A DNA stretch of 61,215 bases, taken from assembly GCF_003385235.1 (NCBI RefSeq), contig NZ_PQIA01000045.1, forward strand, positions 1-61,215. Direction: 5' to 3'. Both the position numbers and the translations under genes were made by a program. Below are positions 51,557 through 59,573 of this stretch, piece after piece. The first letter of the stretch is position 1. Each line of letters starts with the position of its first letter. The notes under the pieces are model-generated. The model had not been told where the DNA came from. It searched no databases and worked only from the letters and a program-made list of their open reading frames with translations. Origin of the DNA: Amycolatopsis circi (GTDB taxonomy: Bacteria; Actinomycetota; Actinomycetes; Mycobacteriales; Pseudonocardiaceae).

Positions 51557-52432
51557 CTACGGCGCAAGCAAATCCCACGGTTGCGCGGCAGGAGCGGTCT
51601 GCTGTCCCGCCACGCAGCTCGGGCGGAAGTCGCACCATGCGCAGCGGCGGTCGGGGCGGGCGGGGAACAACGTGTCTCCGTCGCCGCCTGCGTCAAGGGT
51701 ATCTGCTGCCAACCGCAAATCCCCGGCGGTCTCCTCGGCGCGTTCCAGGTGCCGCTTCAAGGTTTCCGGCGTGTGTTCCGCCGCGGCGATCGTGCCGGAC
51801 GGCAAATGGTGCAACTCGACCTTCGTGCACGGCATGCGCAAAGTGCGCGTCGCGGCCACGGCGTACATCGCCAACGCCTGCGAAGCCCTTGCCTCGTGTT
51901 CGTCCGGAGCCCGGCGACCGGTTTTGTAGTCCACGATCACCAGTTCGCCGCCGCGCTGGTCGATCCGGTCGGCTCGGCCCTCGATGATCATCGTCGGGCG
52001 GCCGCCGGTTGTGCTGACCGGCGCGGAGACCCAGCGTTCCAGGCCTACCGGGTCGTCGCTGACATCGTTGTCCTCTATGTACTCCGCGACCCAGCCCTTC
52101 GCTCGCGCACGGTAGCGCGCGGCCTGCTCGTCGTCGGCGAAACCGGCGTCTTTCCAGTGCTCCGACACCAGCGCGATCCCGCGCTGCGGCGTCCGTTTCG
52201 CCACTGGCAGGTCGAAAAGCGCCCGCAAGGCGTTGTGCACCACCGCACCCAGCGTGCTGTGCGCCCACGGCCCGGTGCGCTGCGGCGTCGGCCGGTCGAG
52301 ATAGGTCAGCCGGTACCGGCGCGGGCAATCGTCGAAGTTGTTCAGCCGCGCTGGCGACACCTTGGTGAGCCGCTGCGGTTGCTCGACGCCGAAGTCGAAC
52401 CCCATCTGTTCTTTCACGCCGCCCCCTTCCAT
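51557..52432 (-). CDS. RecB-family PD-(D/E)XK exonuclease with Fe-S cysteines
   Basis: 291 residues from the ATG at 52432; an internal ATG (residue 10) is possible. The nuclease core is IIEGRADRIDQRGGELVIVDYKTGRRA. Cys36 (NNFDDCPRRYRL) and C264, C267, C273 (CAWCDFRPSC) are placed like the 4Fe-4S staple of Cas4 and AddB nucleases. It is a stand-alone nuclease of the actinobacterial RecB-like group, probably acting in DNA repair. No cas genes are near, so a CRISPR role is not supported. Confidence 0.88.
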   Translation of the reverse strand: MEGGGVKEQMGFDFGVEQPQRLTKVSPARLNNFDDCPRRYRLTYLDRPTPQRTGPWAHSTLGAVVHNALRALFDLPVAKRTPQRGIALVSEHWKDAGFADDEQAARYRARAKGWVAEYIEDNDVSDDPVGLERWVSAPVSTTGGRPTMIIEGRADRIDQRGGELVIVDYKTGRRAPDEHEARASQALAMYAVAATRTLRMPCTKVELHHLPSGTIAAAEHTPETLKRHLERAEETAGDLRLAADTLDAGGDGDTLFPARPDRRCAWCDFRPSCVAGQQTAPAAQPWDLLAP

Positions 52433-52484
52433 CGACGCCCACGCTACGCACCCCCACCGACACTTTCCGGCGTGGGCCCGCGAG

Positions 52485-53117
52485 CTAGCCGGCGCCGGCG
52501 ATGAAGCCCTGCACCGAATTCGCGACCAGCTCGACGGCGATGGCGGCGAGCAGCAGGCCGGCGATCTTCGCCAGGAGCGTGATGCCGCTTTCCTTGATCA
52601 GCCGGATGACCACGCCGGAGAACCGCATGCACGTGTACAGCACGAAATGCACGGTCACGATCGCCAGCGCGAGCGCGATGTAGGCACCGACATGACCGTC
52701 GGCCTGGCGGACGAACACGATGGTCGCCGCGATCGCGCCAGGACCGGCTAGCAGGGGCGTGCCAAGGGGAACGAGGGCGACGTTGACGTCCTCAGTCGCT
52801 TCCGGCTCATTGCTGCCTGCCTTGCCGGTCAGCAGTTGCAACGCGATCAGCAACAGCAGCAAGCCGCCCGCGCCCTGCAGCGCGGGAATGCCGATGCCCA
52901 GATACGCCAGGATCGCCTGCCCGGCCACCGCGAACAGCGAGATGACCAGCAGCGACACCAGCACTGCCTGCCGGGCCGCTTTCACGCGCGTGGCCATCGG
53001 TTTGCGGCCGACCAGGCTCAGGAACACCGGCACCGTGCCGGGCGGGTCCATGATCACGACGAGGGTGATCGTCGCGCTCATGAAGAGCTTCGCGTCGAAG
53101 AAATCCGAGACGGCCAT
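52485..53117 (-). CDS. MarC-family integral membrane protein
   Basis: The protein has 210 residues with six membrane segments. Family motifs are VVIMDPPGTVPVFLSL, VALVPLGTPLLAGPGAIAATIVF and LTLLAKIAGLLLAAIAVELV-like sequence at the end. MarC proteins are of unknown transport function and are not proven drug pumps. The gene begins one base after the PHP stop, so the two are cotranscribed. Confidence 0.93.
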   Translation of the reverse strand: MAVSDFFDAKLFMSATITLVVIMDPPGTVPVFLSLVGRKPMATRVKAARQAVLVSLLVISLFAVAGQAILAYLGIGIPALQGAGGLLLLLIALQLLTGKAGSNEPEATEDVNVALVPLGTPLLAGPGAIAATIVFVRQADGHVGAYIALALAIVTVHFVLYTCMRFSGVVIRLIKESGITLLAKIAGLLLAAIAVELVANSVQGFIAGAG

Positions 53118-53118
53118 C

Positions 53119-53982
53119 TCAGCCCTTCACCACTTGGAAGCCGGTCGCCCGCCCCACCAATTCCTCCAGCTGGTCCGGCTCGGTCGTTTCCTGGCCGAGC
53201 CCGATGGTTTTGTTCGTGCCGTGATAGTCGCTGGACCCGGTCCGGATCAGGCCCAGCTCGTCGGCCAGCTCGCGGGTGCGCACCCGGGTGGCCGGATCGT
53301 GGTTGGGATGGTTGACCTCGACGCCGGTCAGTCCGCGGGCCGTCAGATCGCGCAGGGTGTCCTCGCTGATCGTCGCGCCGCGGCTGAACGCGAAGGGGTG
53401 CGCGATCACGGTAACCCCGCCGGCCGCAGTGACCATGTCGATCGCTTCCTCGACCGGAGTGTCGCGGCGCGCGACGTAGTAGCCGCGGCGGCTGTGCAGG
53501 TAGTCGCCGAACGCCTCGTCGACGGAGCTGACCAGACCCGCGCGGACGAGCGCCTGCGCGAGGTGCGGGCGTCCCGCGGGCGAGTCCTCGGGCAGCAGGC
53601 CCAGGATTTCGTCGGCGTCGACCGGGAGGCCGTCGGCGGCCATCCGCTCGGCCATCCGCCGCAGCCGGGTGCGCCGTTCGACGCGCAGCCGCGTCTGTTC
53701 CGCGACGATCGCGGGCGCGGTCGGGTCGAAGAGGTACGCGAGCAGGTGCACGCTGATCTCGTAGCCGGTGTCCGGGTCGATCGAGACCGTCGACAGCTCC
53801 GCACCCGGCACGAGCGTCATCCCGGCGGGCAGGGCCGCGGCGGCCGGTTCCCAGCCCGCAGTGGTGTCATGGTCGGTGATCGCGACGACGTCGAGACCGG
53901 CACGCGCGGCAGCGCCGACAAGCTCGGCAGGGCTGTCGGTACCGTCGGAGGCCGTGGAGTGGGCGTGCAGGTCGATGCGCAT
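53119..53982 (-). CDS. PHP-domain phosphoesterase (RNase AM/YciV-like)
   Basis: The protein has 287 residues. The metal ligands of the PHP fold are complete: DLHAHS at residue 4, TDHDT, GAELS, IAHPFAF and GSDYHG. Close relatives hydrolyse 3',5'-nucleotide bisphosphates (pAp) or trim RNA 5' ends. It is cytoplasmic. It is cotranscribed with marC. Confidence 0.92.
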   Translation of the reverse strand: MRIDLHAHSTASDGTDSPAELVGAAARAGLDVVAITDHDTTAGWEPAAAALPAGMTLVPGAELSTVSIDPDTGYEISVHLLAYLFDPTAPAIVAEQTRLRVERRTRLRRMAERMAADGLPVDADEILGLLPEDSPAGRPHLAQALVRAGLVSSVDEAFGDYLHSRRGYYVARRDTPVEEAIDMVTAAGGVTVIAHPFAFSRGATISEDTLRDLTARGLTGVEVNHPNHDPATRVRTRELADELGLIRTGSSDYHGTNKTIGLGQETTEPDQLEELVGRATGFQVVKG

Positions 53983-54048
53983 CGGACCTATTCTCGACGA
54001 TGCGCTGCGTCACCTCGGCGCCGGGACCAGTGCCGACGCGCTCCGACG

Positions 54049-54609
54049 TCAGCCGACCGGCTTCTTGCCCCGCGCCGCGCGCTGCGCCTTGATCATCGAG
54101 AACCGTTCGGCCTGCTTCTGCTTGTCGCCGAACACCAGCTCGGAGATCGTGTCGTAGAACTCCTCGGGCCGCGGCAGGTAGTCGATCCGGTTCAGCGCCT
54201 GGATCTGGCCGGCCGATTCGACGACCATCGTGCCGTAGCCCAGCATCCGGCCCCAGGCCGAGCGCTGGTAGGTGAGGTCGGTGACCTTGCTGATCGGCAT
54301 CATCAGCACCTTGGTGGTGAAGACGCCGGTGGTCATCACGAACCGTTTGTCGGTGACGACCAGCCGCTCGACCCACCATTCGATGATCACGTAGGCGAAC
54401 CGCAGCACCACCGCCAGCGCGACGTACCAGAGGATGTTCTGCACCACCCACAGCGAGGGCGGCAGCAGGTACGACACCAGCACGCACACGATCAGCAGCG
54501 CGGCTGCCTCGAACGTGTCCCAGAGGAGCACCGCCCAGTGGCGGCGGATCCGGATGACCCGCCGCTCGGTGTCGAGGAGGTACTCGTCAGGGTCGCGTGG
54601 CGCGAACAT
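54049..54609 (-). CDS. PH (bPH2/DUF304) domain membrane protein
   Basis: The protein has 186 residues. Two membrane helices lie at about 28-48 and 58-78 (LLWDTFEAAALLIVCVLVSYLL and ILWYVALAVVLRFAYVII), followed by a bacterial PH-like domain (VERLVVTDKRFVMTTGVFTTKVLMMPISKVTDLTYQ). The C-terminus is basic. This matches the common actinobacterial PH-domain membrane family. The function is unknown. Confidence 0.9.
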   Translation of the reverse strand: MFAPRDPDEYLLDTERRVIRIRRHWAVLLWDTFEAAALLIVCVLVSYLLPPSLWVVQNILWYVALAVVLRFAYVIIEWWVERLVVTDKRFVMTTGVFTTKVLMMPISKVTDLTYQRSAWGRMLGYGTMVVESAGQIQALNRIDYLPRPEEFYDTISELVFGDKQKQAERFSMIKAQRAARGKKPVG

Positions 54610-54631
54610 GGTCCGAGGGTATCCCCTGTCG

Positions 54632-54817
54632 TCAGTGGAAGACGTTGCTGACGAACGTGATCACCGATTCGGCCGAGCTGCGGAGGAACTCCACAATGTT
54701 GCTGACAAGTCCCGCAGCATGTCCCGGCTGGGCGATCACGAAGAACAGCACCAACGCGATACCCACGAGTCCCGCAAGCTTCTTCGCGTTCACAGCGATC
54801 AATCCCGTCTCTTCCAT
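54632..54817 (-). CDS. Small membrane protein (61 aa)
   Basis: An ATG start with the sequence MEETGLIAVNAKKLAGLVG, a helix at about 13-32 (LAGLVGIALVLFFVIAQPG) and an amphipathic tail (GLVSNIVEFLRSSAESVITFVSNVFH). The composition and intact frame look like a true small protein. It lies 22 bases upstream of the PH-domain gene on the same strand, so they may be cotranscribed. I do not know its function. Confidence 0.7.
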   Translation of the reverse strand: MEETGLIAVNAKKLAGLVGIALVLFFVIAQPGHAAGLVSNIVEFLRSSAESVITFVSNVFH

Positions 54818-54864
54818 GACACCCGGAAAACTGACTTTCTACGTTGTACCGCACTGACCACCCA

Positions 54865-54884
54865 CGCGGGAGGAAAGTCCCGCG
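54865..54884. terminator. Hairpin in the small-protein/NUDIX gap
   Basis: CGCGGGA-n6-TCCCGCG within the 167-base intergenic space, extended by ACCCA and TGGGT further out. It may be a leader hairpin or terminator; no T-run follows. Confidence 0.45.
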
Positions 54885-54984
54885 CATGGGTCAGCCAGCC
54901 GCTCGAAGTGTACCGTACGGCTACTCTCCGTGTACAGGTTCCCGCGCGCTAGGGGGCACGGCGGGGGTCGGTTACCTTCGCGGC

Positions 54985-55386
54985 ATGGACGGTCTCCAGC
55001 GCTGCGTCGGCGGCATTGTGTTCGACGACCAGGGCAGACTCCTGCTCATTCGGCGCGCGAACGAACCGGGCAAAGGCCAGTGGTCACTGCCTGGCGGGCG
55101 GGTCGAACCGGGCGAAACGGACCACGAAGCGGTGGTCCGGGAACTCCGCGAGGAGACCGGACTGGACGTGAGACCGCACACATTGGCCGGTTCGGTCCTC
55201 CGCGACGTCTTCGACATCTACGACTACGAATGCACGTGGACCGGCGGAATCCTCACCGCGGGCGACGACGCCTCCGACGCGCGGTGGGTCAACTCGGCCG
55301 AACTGGTCAATTTAGACGAAGCGGGCCACCTGGTGGACCAGCTCCTGGTGACCCTGCGTGACTGGAATCAGTTGCCGACCGCGTGA
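54985..55386 (+). CDS. NUDIX hydrolase
   Basis: The protein has 133 residues from the ATG at 54985. The Nudix box is complete: GGRVEPGETDHEAVVRELREETGL (Gx5Ex7REUxEExGU). The rest (LLLIRRANEPGKGQWSLPGG and DEAGHLVDQLLVTLRDW) suggests a MutT-like or ADP-ribose pyrophosphatase-like housekeeping enzyme. The substrate is not predictable. Confidence 0.93.
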   Translation: MDGLQRCVGGIVFDDQGRLLLIRRANEPGKGQWSLPGGRVEPGETDHEAVVRELREETGLDVRPHTLAGSVLRDVFDIYDYECTWTGGILTAGDDASDARWVNSAELVNLDEAGHLVDQLLVTLRDWNQLPTA

Positions 55387-55606
55387 CTCAGCGCGATTGT
55401 TTCCGCATTGCCGCGGGGCCCGTCCGCGATTCGGAACGCATTGCGGAGTTGTCGGAAAGTTTCCCCATCGTTCAAGCATCCGCGATGAGCACGGAAAATG
55501 CGCGGAACGCGTATTCGATATCGCCGGACGCGCATCGGTTCGGGCGTCCGGGCGGTGTGACTGATGGGGTGAATGTGACACAGGTTACGCAGGGTGCAGA
55601 GGGGTG

Positions 55607-55650
55607 TCGTGCGTGGCTAGGCCGGTTAGAACCGGCCTAGCCGCGCACGA
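55607..55650. repeat. Family-2 palindrome, copy 2 (terminator-like)
   Basis: 44 bases: 21-base arms TCGTGCGTGGCTAGGCCGGTT and complement with one mismatch, centre AG. It ends six bases before the DUF2332 stop and 221 bases after the NUDIX stop. The core CCGGTTAGAACCGG matches copy 1 at 41738. Confidence 0.85.
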
Positions 55651-55655
55651 GGCAG

Positions 55656-56774
55656 CTACGGCAGCCAGGTCATCCGCTGCCCGTGCGGTGCCGTCCGGGC
55701 CAGCGCGCGGGCCTCGGGTTTCCCGTCGATCCAGGTCGTGAGACCCAGCACCGCCGTCGCGGGCTCGCCCGCAGCCGAGTCAACCGAGGACAGGTCTTCT
55801 CGTCCAGGCAACACCGTTTCCAGCCCGGCCCGGTAAAACTCCTGGCTGACCCACCACACCGGCCGAGTCGAGGACAGCCGCGCCAGCTCGGCCACGAAGT
55901 CCGCCCGCCGGTCCCCGAGATACGCCAGCGCGTGGCTCGTCAGCACCACCAGCGGCAGTTCCTCCGGCAACCGCGCGGCCACGGACGACAGGTCGTCCAC
56001 CGCGTCCCCGGCGATCAGCTCCGGCACGTGCTTCCGCTGTTCCGCGGCAGCCGTCCGCAGCAGCCGGATCCGGTCGACCTGATCGGCCCAGACGCACGCC
56101 TCGAGCCACGCCAGCTCGTCCTCGTCCGAGAGGTCCACCGGAGCGCGGTCCAGGCCCGCTCGGGCCGCGACAGCGACCTTCTTGGGCAGCTTGGGCAACT
56201 TCGCACCGGCCGCGACGTCGATCGCGCAGTGCAGCCCGACAGCGGCCTTCGCCGGGCCAGCCGTGAGCTGTTCGCCGCCGTCGCATTGGTACCGATAGCC
56301 GAACCGGTCGAGCCCCAGCAGCAATCCCGCGCTGCAGCCGACCTCGAGCAGCGCGATCTTGCCGCCCGCTTCCTTCGCCGCCGCCGCGACCGCCGGGTAC
56401 AGCAGCGCGGCTCGGCGCACCTCGTTCGTCTGCGTATAGCGGGTCGAGATGATCTCGCGGGCCTGATCCGCGCGCTCCAAAAGGAACGAGCGGAACAACG
56501 GCCACGTCTCGCTGTCGACGCCGTCGAAACCGCCGACCGACGGGTAATAGCGCGACAGCGGATGGATCGGGTCCGCCTGCACCAGCCGGTGCGCCGCCGC
56601 GAACAGCAAAGTGCCGCGTGCTTCGCCACCGCGCGCGTCAGTCAGCAGTGCGGCGATGTCGTCGTCCTCGGCAGCGTGCGTGGCGAGGTGGTCATACAGC
56701 GGCGAAACCCCGCGTGCCTCCGTCTCGGCGAATCTGCGCAGCGTCTGCTTGATCTTCTCCAGGGCGATGGCCAC
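55656..56774 (-). CDS. DUF2332 domain-containing protein
   Basis: The protein has 372 residues from a GTG at 56774 with GAGGAG six bases upstream. It contains KIALLEVGCSAGLLLGLDRFGYRY, which resembles an S-adenosylmethionine-binding glycine-rich loop, and LVVLTSHALAYL. The DUF2332 family is actinobacterial and of unknown function; a methyltransferase-like fold is inferred. It follows the MaoC-like gene on the same strand. Confidence 0.85.
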   Translation of the reverse strand: MAIALEKIKQTLRRFAETEARGVSPLYDHLATHAAEDDDIAALLTDARGGEARGTLLFAAAHRLVQADPIHPLSRYYPSVGGFDGVDSETWPLFRSFLLERADQAREIISTRYTQTNEVRRAALLYPAVAAAAKEAGGKIALLEVGCSAGLLLGLDRFGYRYQCDGGEQLTAGPAKAAVGLHCAIDVAAGAKLPKLPKKVAVAARAGLDRAPVDLSDEDELAWLEACVWADQVDRIRLLRTAAAEQRKHVPELIAGDAVDDLSSVAARLPEELPLVVLTSHALAYLGDRRADFVAELARLSSTRPVWWVSQEFYRAGLETVLPGREDLSSVDSAAGEPATAVLGLTTWIDGKPEARALARTAPHGQRMTWLP

Positions 56775-56800
56775 CCGTGCTCCTCTTCGCGGCGGATCGA

Positions 56801-57304
56801 TCACTCGTGCGGCGTCGGACGGCCGGGCTGTTCGCCGCCGCGGCTGTCGCCGTAGGACCGCTTCGGCACCATCACTTTGCGCCGGAAAACGCACACGATG
56901 GTGCCGTCCTGTTTGTACCCGCGCGTCTCGACGTACACCACTCCCCGGTCGTCCTTGGACTTCGACGGGGTCTTGTCGAGCACCTCGGTCTCGCCGTAGA
57001 TCGTGTCGCCGTGGAACGTCGGCTTCACGTGCTTGAGCGATTCGACCTCGAGGTTCGCGATGGCCTTCCCGGACACGTCCGGCACCGACATGCCGAGCAG
57101 CAGCGAGTAGATGTAGTTGCCGACCACGACGTTCTTGCCGAAATCGGTGGTCTCGCCCGCGTAGTGCGCGTCCAGGTGCAGCGGGTGGTGATTCATCGTG
57201 ATCAGGCAGAACAGATGGTCGTCGTATTCGGTGACGGTCTTGCCGGGCCAGTGCTTGTAGACCGCGCCGACCTCGAACTCCTCGTAATACCGGCCGAATT
57301 GCAC
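56801..57304 (-). CDS. MaoC-like dehydratase
   Basis: The protein has 167 residues from a GTG at 57304 with AGGAGG upstream. It has a hot-dog fold with hydratase-type positions: FCLITMNHHPLHLDAHYA (Asp/His region), VVVGNYIYSLLLGMSVPDV and HVKPTFHGDTIYGETEVLDK. Relatives hydrate or dehydrate acyl-CoA thioesters. The C-terminus is a short polar tail. It is divergent from corA. Confidence 0.9.
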   Translation of the reverse strand: MQFGRYYEEFEVGAVYKHWPGKTVTEYDDHLFCLITMNHHPLHLDAHYAGETTDFGKNVVVGNYIYSLLLGMSVPDVSGKAIANLEVESLKHVKPTFHGDTIYGETEVLDKTPSKSKDDRGVVYVETRGYKQDGTIVCVFRRKVMVPKRSYGDSRGGEQPGRPTPHE

Positions 57305-57461
57305 GCTTGCGCCTCCTGTCCGGGTAACACCTGCCGAACCAGGTGCGACACGTATCCGTGGTGAGGAGTACCCTCGACCATCGGTGATCGCGCGTCAACG
57401 CGACCCCTGCCACGTCGCACGCCCTCGCGTGCCCCGGCCGTAAGGAGGTGAGGAACCGCCC

Positions 57462-57539
57462 ATGAGCAGTGGTGATAGTCCGCTCCCTAGTACTACGTGC
57501 GTTCCCGCCCCGCCGGCCGGCCTTTTCCGCTCCTGGTAG
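57462..57539 (+). CDS. Leader peptide ORF upstream of corA (25 aa)
   Basis: ATG at 57462 to TAG at 57537-57539, with AAGGAGG 12 bases and GAGGA seven bases upstream. The peptide begins MSSGDSPLPSTTCVP and ends GLFRSW; it has five prolines at positions 7, 9, 15, 17 and 18. The stop lies 95 bases before corA. A strong binding site in front of a 25-codon frame and conservation of Pro codons are what one expects of a MgtL/CorL-type leader. Confidence 0.6.
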   Translation: MSSGDSPLPSTTCVPAPPAGLFRSW

Positions 57540-57544
57540 GCCCG

Positions 57545-57590
57545 CGTCCGGGAACTCACGGTGCCGCCGGACGGACCCCCGCGGTCCGCC
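57545..57590 (+). promoter_or_regulatory. Mutually exclusive hairpins in the corA leader
   Basis: Hairpin 1 pairs CGTCCGG (57545-57551) with CCGGACG (57567-57573). Hairpin 2 pairs GGACGGACC (57569-57577) with GGTCCGCC (57583-57590) with one bulge or mismatch. They share 57569-57573, so only one can form at a time. They start six bases after the leader ORF stop. Confidence 0.6.
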
Positions 57591-57634
57591 TGGCCGTCGT
57601 CTTCGTGCTTCACGACGCCTGCCCAGGAGAACCC

Positions 57635-58723
57635 ATGCCTGCCATTCCCTCGCTAGGCGGCCTTCGCGGCCGCGGCAACAACCGGGCCAAGGCCAATCTC
57701 GACCGGCCGATCCCGGTGCCGCTGTCGGCCTATGTCGTCGATTGCGCGGTGTATGTCGACGGCAAGCGGCTGCCCGGGCGCTGGACGCACGCGGAGGCGA
57801 TCCGCGAGGTGCGCAAGCGGCACGCCGGGTTCGTCTGGATCGGCTTGCACGAGCCCGATTCCGACCAGATCCAGGGCATCGCAGACACCTTCGGGCTGCA
57901 CGAGCTGGCCGTCGAGGACGCGCTTGAGGCGCATCAGCGGCCGAAGCTGGAACGCTACGACGACACGCTGTTCCTGGTGCTGAAGACGGTCCGCTACGTC
58001 GAGCACCAGTCGCCGACCACGGCGAACGAGATCGTGGAAACCGGCGAGCTGATGGTGTTCCTCGGCCGCGATTTCGTGATCACCGTCCGGCACGGCAACC
58101 ACTCCGGCCTGGCCCGGCTGCGCCGCGACCTCGACGACGACCCGGAGCGGCTCGACCTCGGCGCGGCGGCGGTCGTGCACGCGATCGCCGACCACGTGGT
58201 CGACCACTACCTGGAGGTCACCAGCCGGATCGAGGCGGACATCGACGAGATCGAGGCGCAGGTCTTCGCGCCGCGTTCGTCGGTGAGCGCCGAGCAGATC
58301 TACCTGATGAAGCGGGAAGTGCTCGAACTGCGGCGCGCGGTGGTCCCGCTCGCCACGCCGGTGTCTCGGCTCGCCGAGGGCTACACGCGGCTGGTGCCGG
58401 ACGAGGTCCGCTCGTATTTCCGCGACGTCGCCGACCACCTCGCCACCGTGTCCGAACGCGTGGCGGCGTTCGACGAACTGCTCAGCACCCTGGTCGACGC
58501 GACCGTCGCGAAGATCTCGCTGCAGCAGAACACCGACATGCGCAAGATCACCGCGTGGGCGGCGATCATCACGGTGCCCACGATGGTCGCGGGCATCTAC
58601 GGCATGAACTTCGACTACATGCCCGAATTGCACTGGCAGTTCGGCTATCCGATCGTGGTCACGATCATTCTCGCGATCTGCCTGCTGCTGTACCGAATAT
58701 TCCGGAAGAACGGCTGGTTGTAG
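57635..58723 (+). CDS. corA: CorA-family Mg2+/Co2+ transporter
   Basis: The protein has 362 residues from an ATG with AGGAG six bases upstream. A large cytoplasmic domain (VLVEDAL-type ELAVEDALEAHQRPKLERYDD) leads into two C-terminal helices. The signature GMNF is present (IYGMNFDYMPEL, about residue 323), and the end is basic (RIFRKNGWL). It forms a pentameric Mg2+ channel in the membrane. The 5' leader with its short ORF and paired hairpins suggests regulation after transcription starts. Confidence 0.95.
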   Translation: MPAIPSLGGLRGRGNNRAKANLDRPIPVPLSAYVVDCAVYVDGKRLPGRWTHAEAIREVRKRHAGFVWIGLHEPDSDQIQGIADTFGLHELAVEDALEAHQRPKLERYDDTLFLVLKTVRYVEHQSPTTANEIVETGELMVFLGRDFVITVRHGNHSGLARLRRDLDDDPERLDLGAAAVVHAIADHVVDHYLEVTSRIEADIDEIEAQVFAPRSSVSAEQIYLMKREVLELRRAVVPLATPVSRLAEGYTRLVPDEVRSYFRDVADHLATVSERVAAFDELLSTLVDATVAKISLQQNTDMRKITAWAAIITVPTMVAGIYGMNFDYMPELHWQFGYPIVVTIILAICLLLYRIFRKNGWL

Positions 58724-58776
58724 CCGCCCCTCGCGGTCCCCCTTTCTTCCCCCGGTAGCAGGAGGTTTGTCTCGTC

Positions 58777-58893
58777 ATGTCCCGGTTGCTGTCCAACCTC
58801 AAGTTCTGGGCCCTGGCCCTCTGCCTCATCTGGATCGTCGGCATCGTCGCGATGATCGCGCTCAACCCCGGGTTCGCGCACGGCATGAAGTGA
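58777..58893 (+). CDS. Small membrane protein (38 aa)
   Basis: ATG to TGA frame giving MSRLLSNLKFWALALCLIW and ending NPGFAHGMK. GGAGG lies 11 bases upstream and one helix spans residues 9-30. It is too short for routine gene calls but looks genuine. It follows corA by 53 bases and may be a CorA-associated peptide; that is only inference. Confidence 0.6.
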   Translation: MSRLLSNLKFWALALCLIWIVGIVAMIALNPGFAHGMK

Positions 58894-58919
58894 CGCCGCG
58901 TGCGCCGTAACCTTGGCGC

Positions 58920-59573
58920 ATGCCGAAAGCGCTGGTGGTGGCCGACGAGGCCGACGAGCGGCTGTGGACCCCGGCGGTCCGCTCGCTGCGGGTCGACCTC
59001 GTCGTGGCCGCCGGCGACCTGCCGTTCGCGTATCTCGAGCACCTCGCCGGCATGCTCGACGTGCCGTGCGTGTTCGTTCCGGGCAACCACGATCCGGACC
59101 TGAGCGGCTTCACCCGTTACGGCGGACTGTCCATGAAGGACGGTTTCCCGACCGAATGGCCCGGCCCTACCGGCGGAATCAACGCCGACGGCCGGGTCGT
59201 CGACGTCGCCGGGCTGCGCATCGCCGGGCTCGGCGGTTCGATCCGCTACCGCGACGGCCCGAATCAGTGGACGCAACGTCAGCAGGCGCGCCGGGCCCGG
59301 CGGCTGGAGCGGCGTTTCCGGTGGCGGAAATGGCGTGACGGCAACGGAATCGACATTCTGCTGACGCATTCGCCGCCCCGGAGTCTCGGCGACCGCGAAG
59401 ATCCGCCGCACCAAGGTTTCACCTGTCTGCACCACACGATCGAAACCCTGCGGCCGCACTGGCTGCTGCACGGACACATCCACCCGCACGGCGAACCGGT
59501 GCCCGACCGCGAAGTCGGCCGTACCCGGATCCGCAATGTGGTGGGCTATCAGGTGATGGAGTTCCCGCGATGA
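58920..59573 (+). CDS. Metallophosphoesterase
   Basis: The protein has 217 residues. Calcineurin-like motifs: VVAAGDLP (GDxx), FVPGNHDPD (GNHD), LLTHSPP and LHGHIHPHG (GHxH). The usual first motif DxH is replaced by LVVADEADERL, so one metal ligand may be missing or supplied differently. The substrate is unknown. Its stop overlaps the next gene (ATGA). Confidence 0.9.
   Translation: MPKALVVADEADERLWTPAVRSLRVDLVVAAGDLPFAYLEHLAGMLDVPCVFVPGNHDPDLSGFTRYGGLSMKDGFPTEWPGPTGGINADGRVVDVAGLRIAGLGGSIRYRDGPNQWTQRQQARRARRLERRFRWRKWRDGNGIDILLTHSPPRSLGDREDPPHQGFTCLHHTIETLRPHWLLHGHIHPHGEPVPDREVGRTRIRNVVGYQVMEFPR

Noticed and set aside
51557..52432. Cas4 assignment for the RecB-like nuclease
   Set aside because: No cas genes or CRISPR array in the window; stand-alone actinobacterial RecB-like nucleases explain it better.
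55383..55640. Possible 85-codon gene after the NUDIX stop
   Set aside because: The frame runs into the family-2 palindrome, has no binding site of its own and no recognisable domain; left as non-coding.
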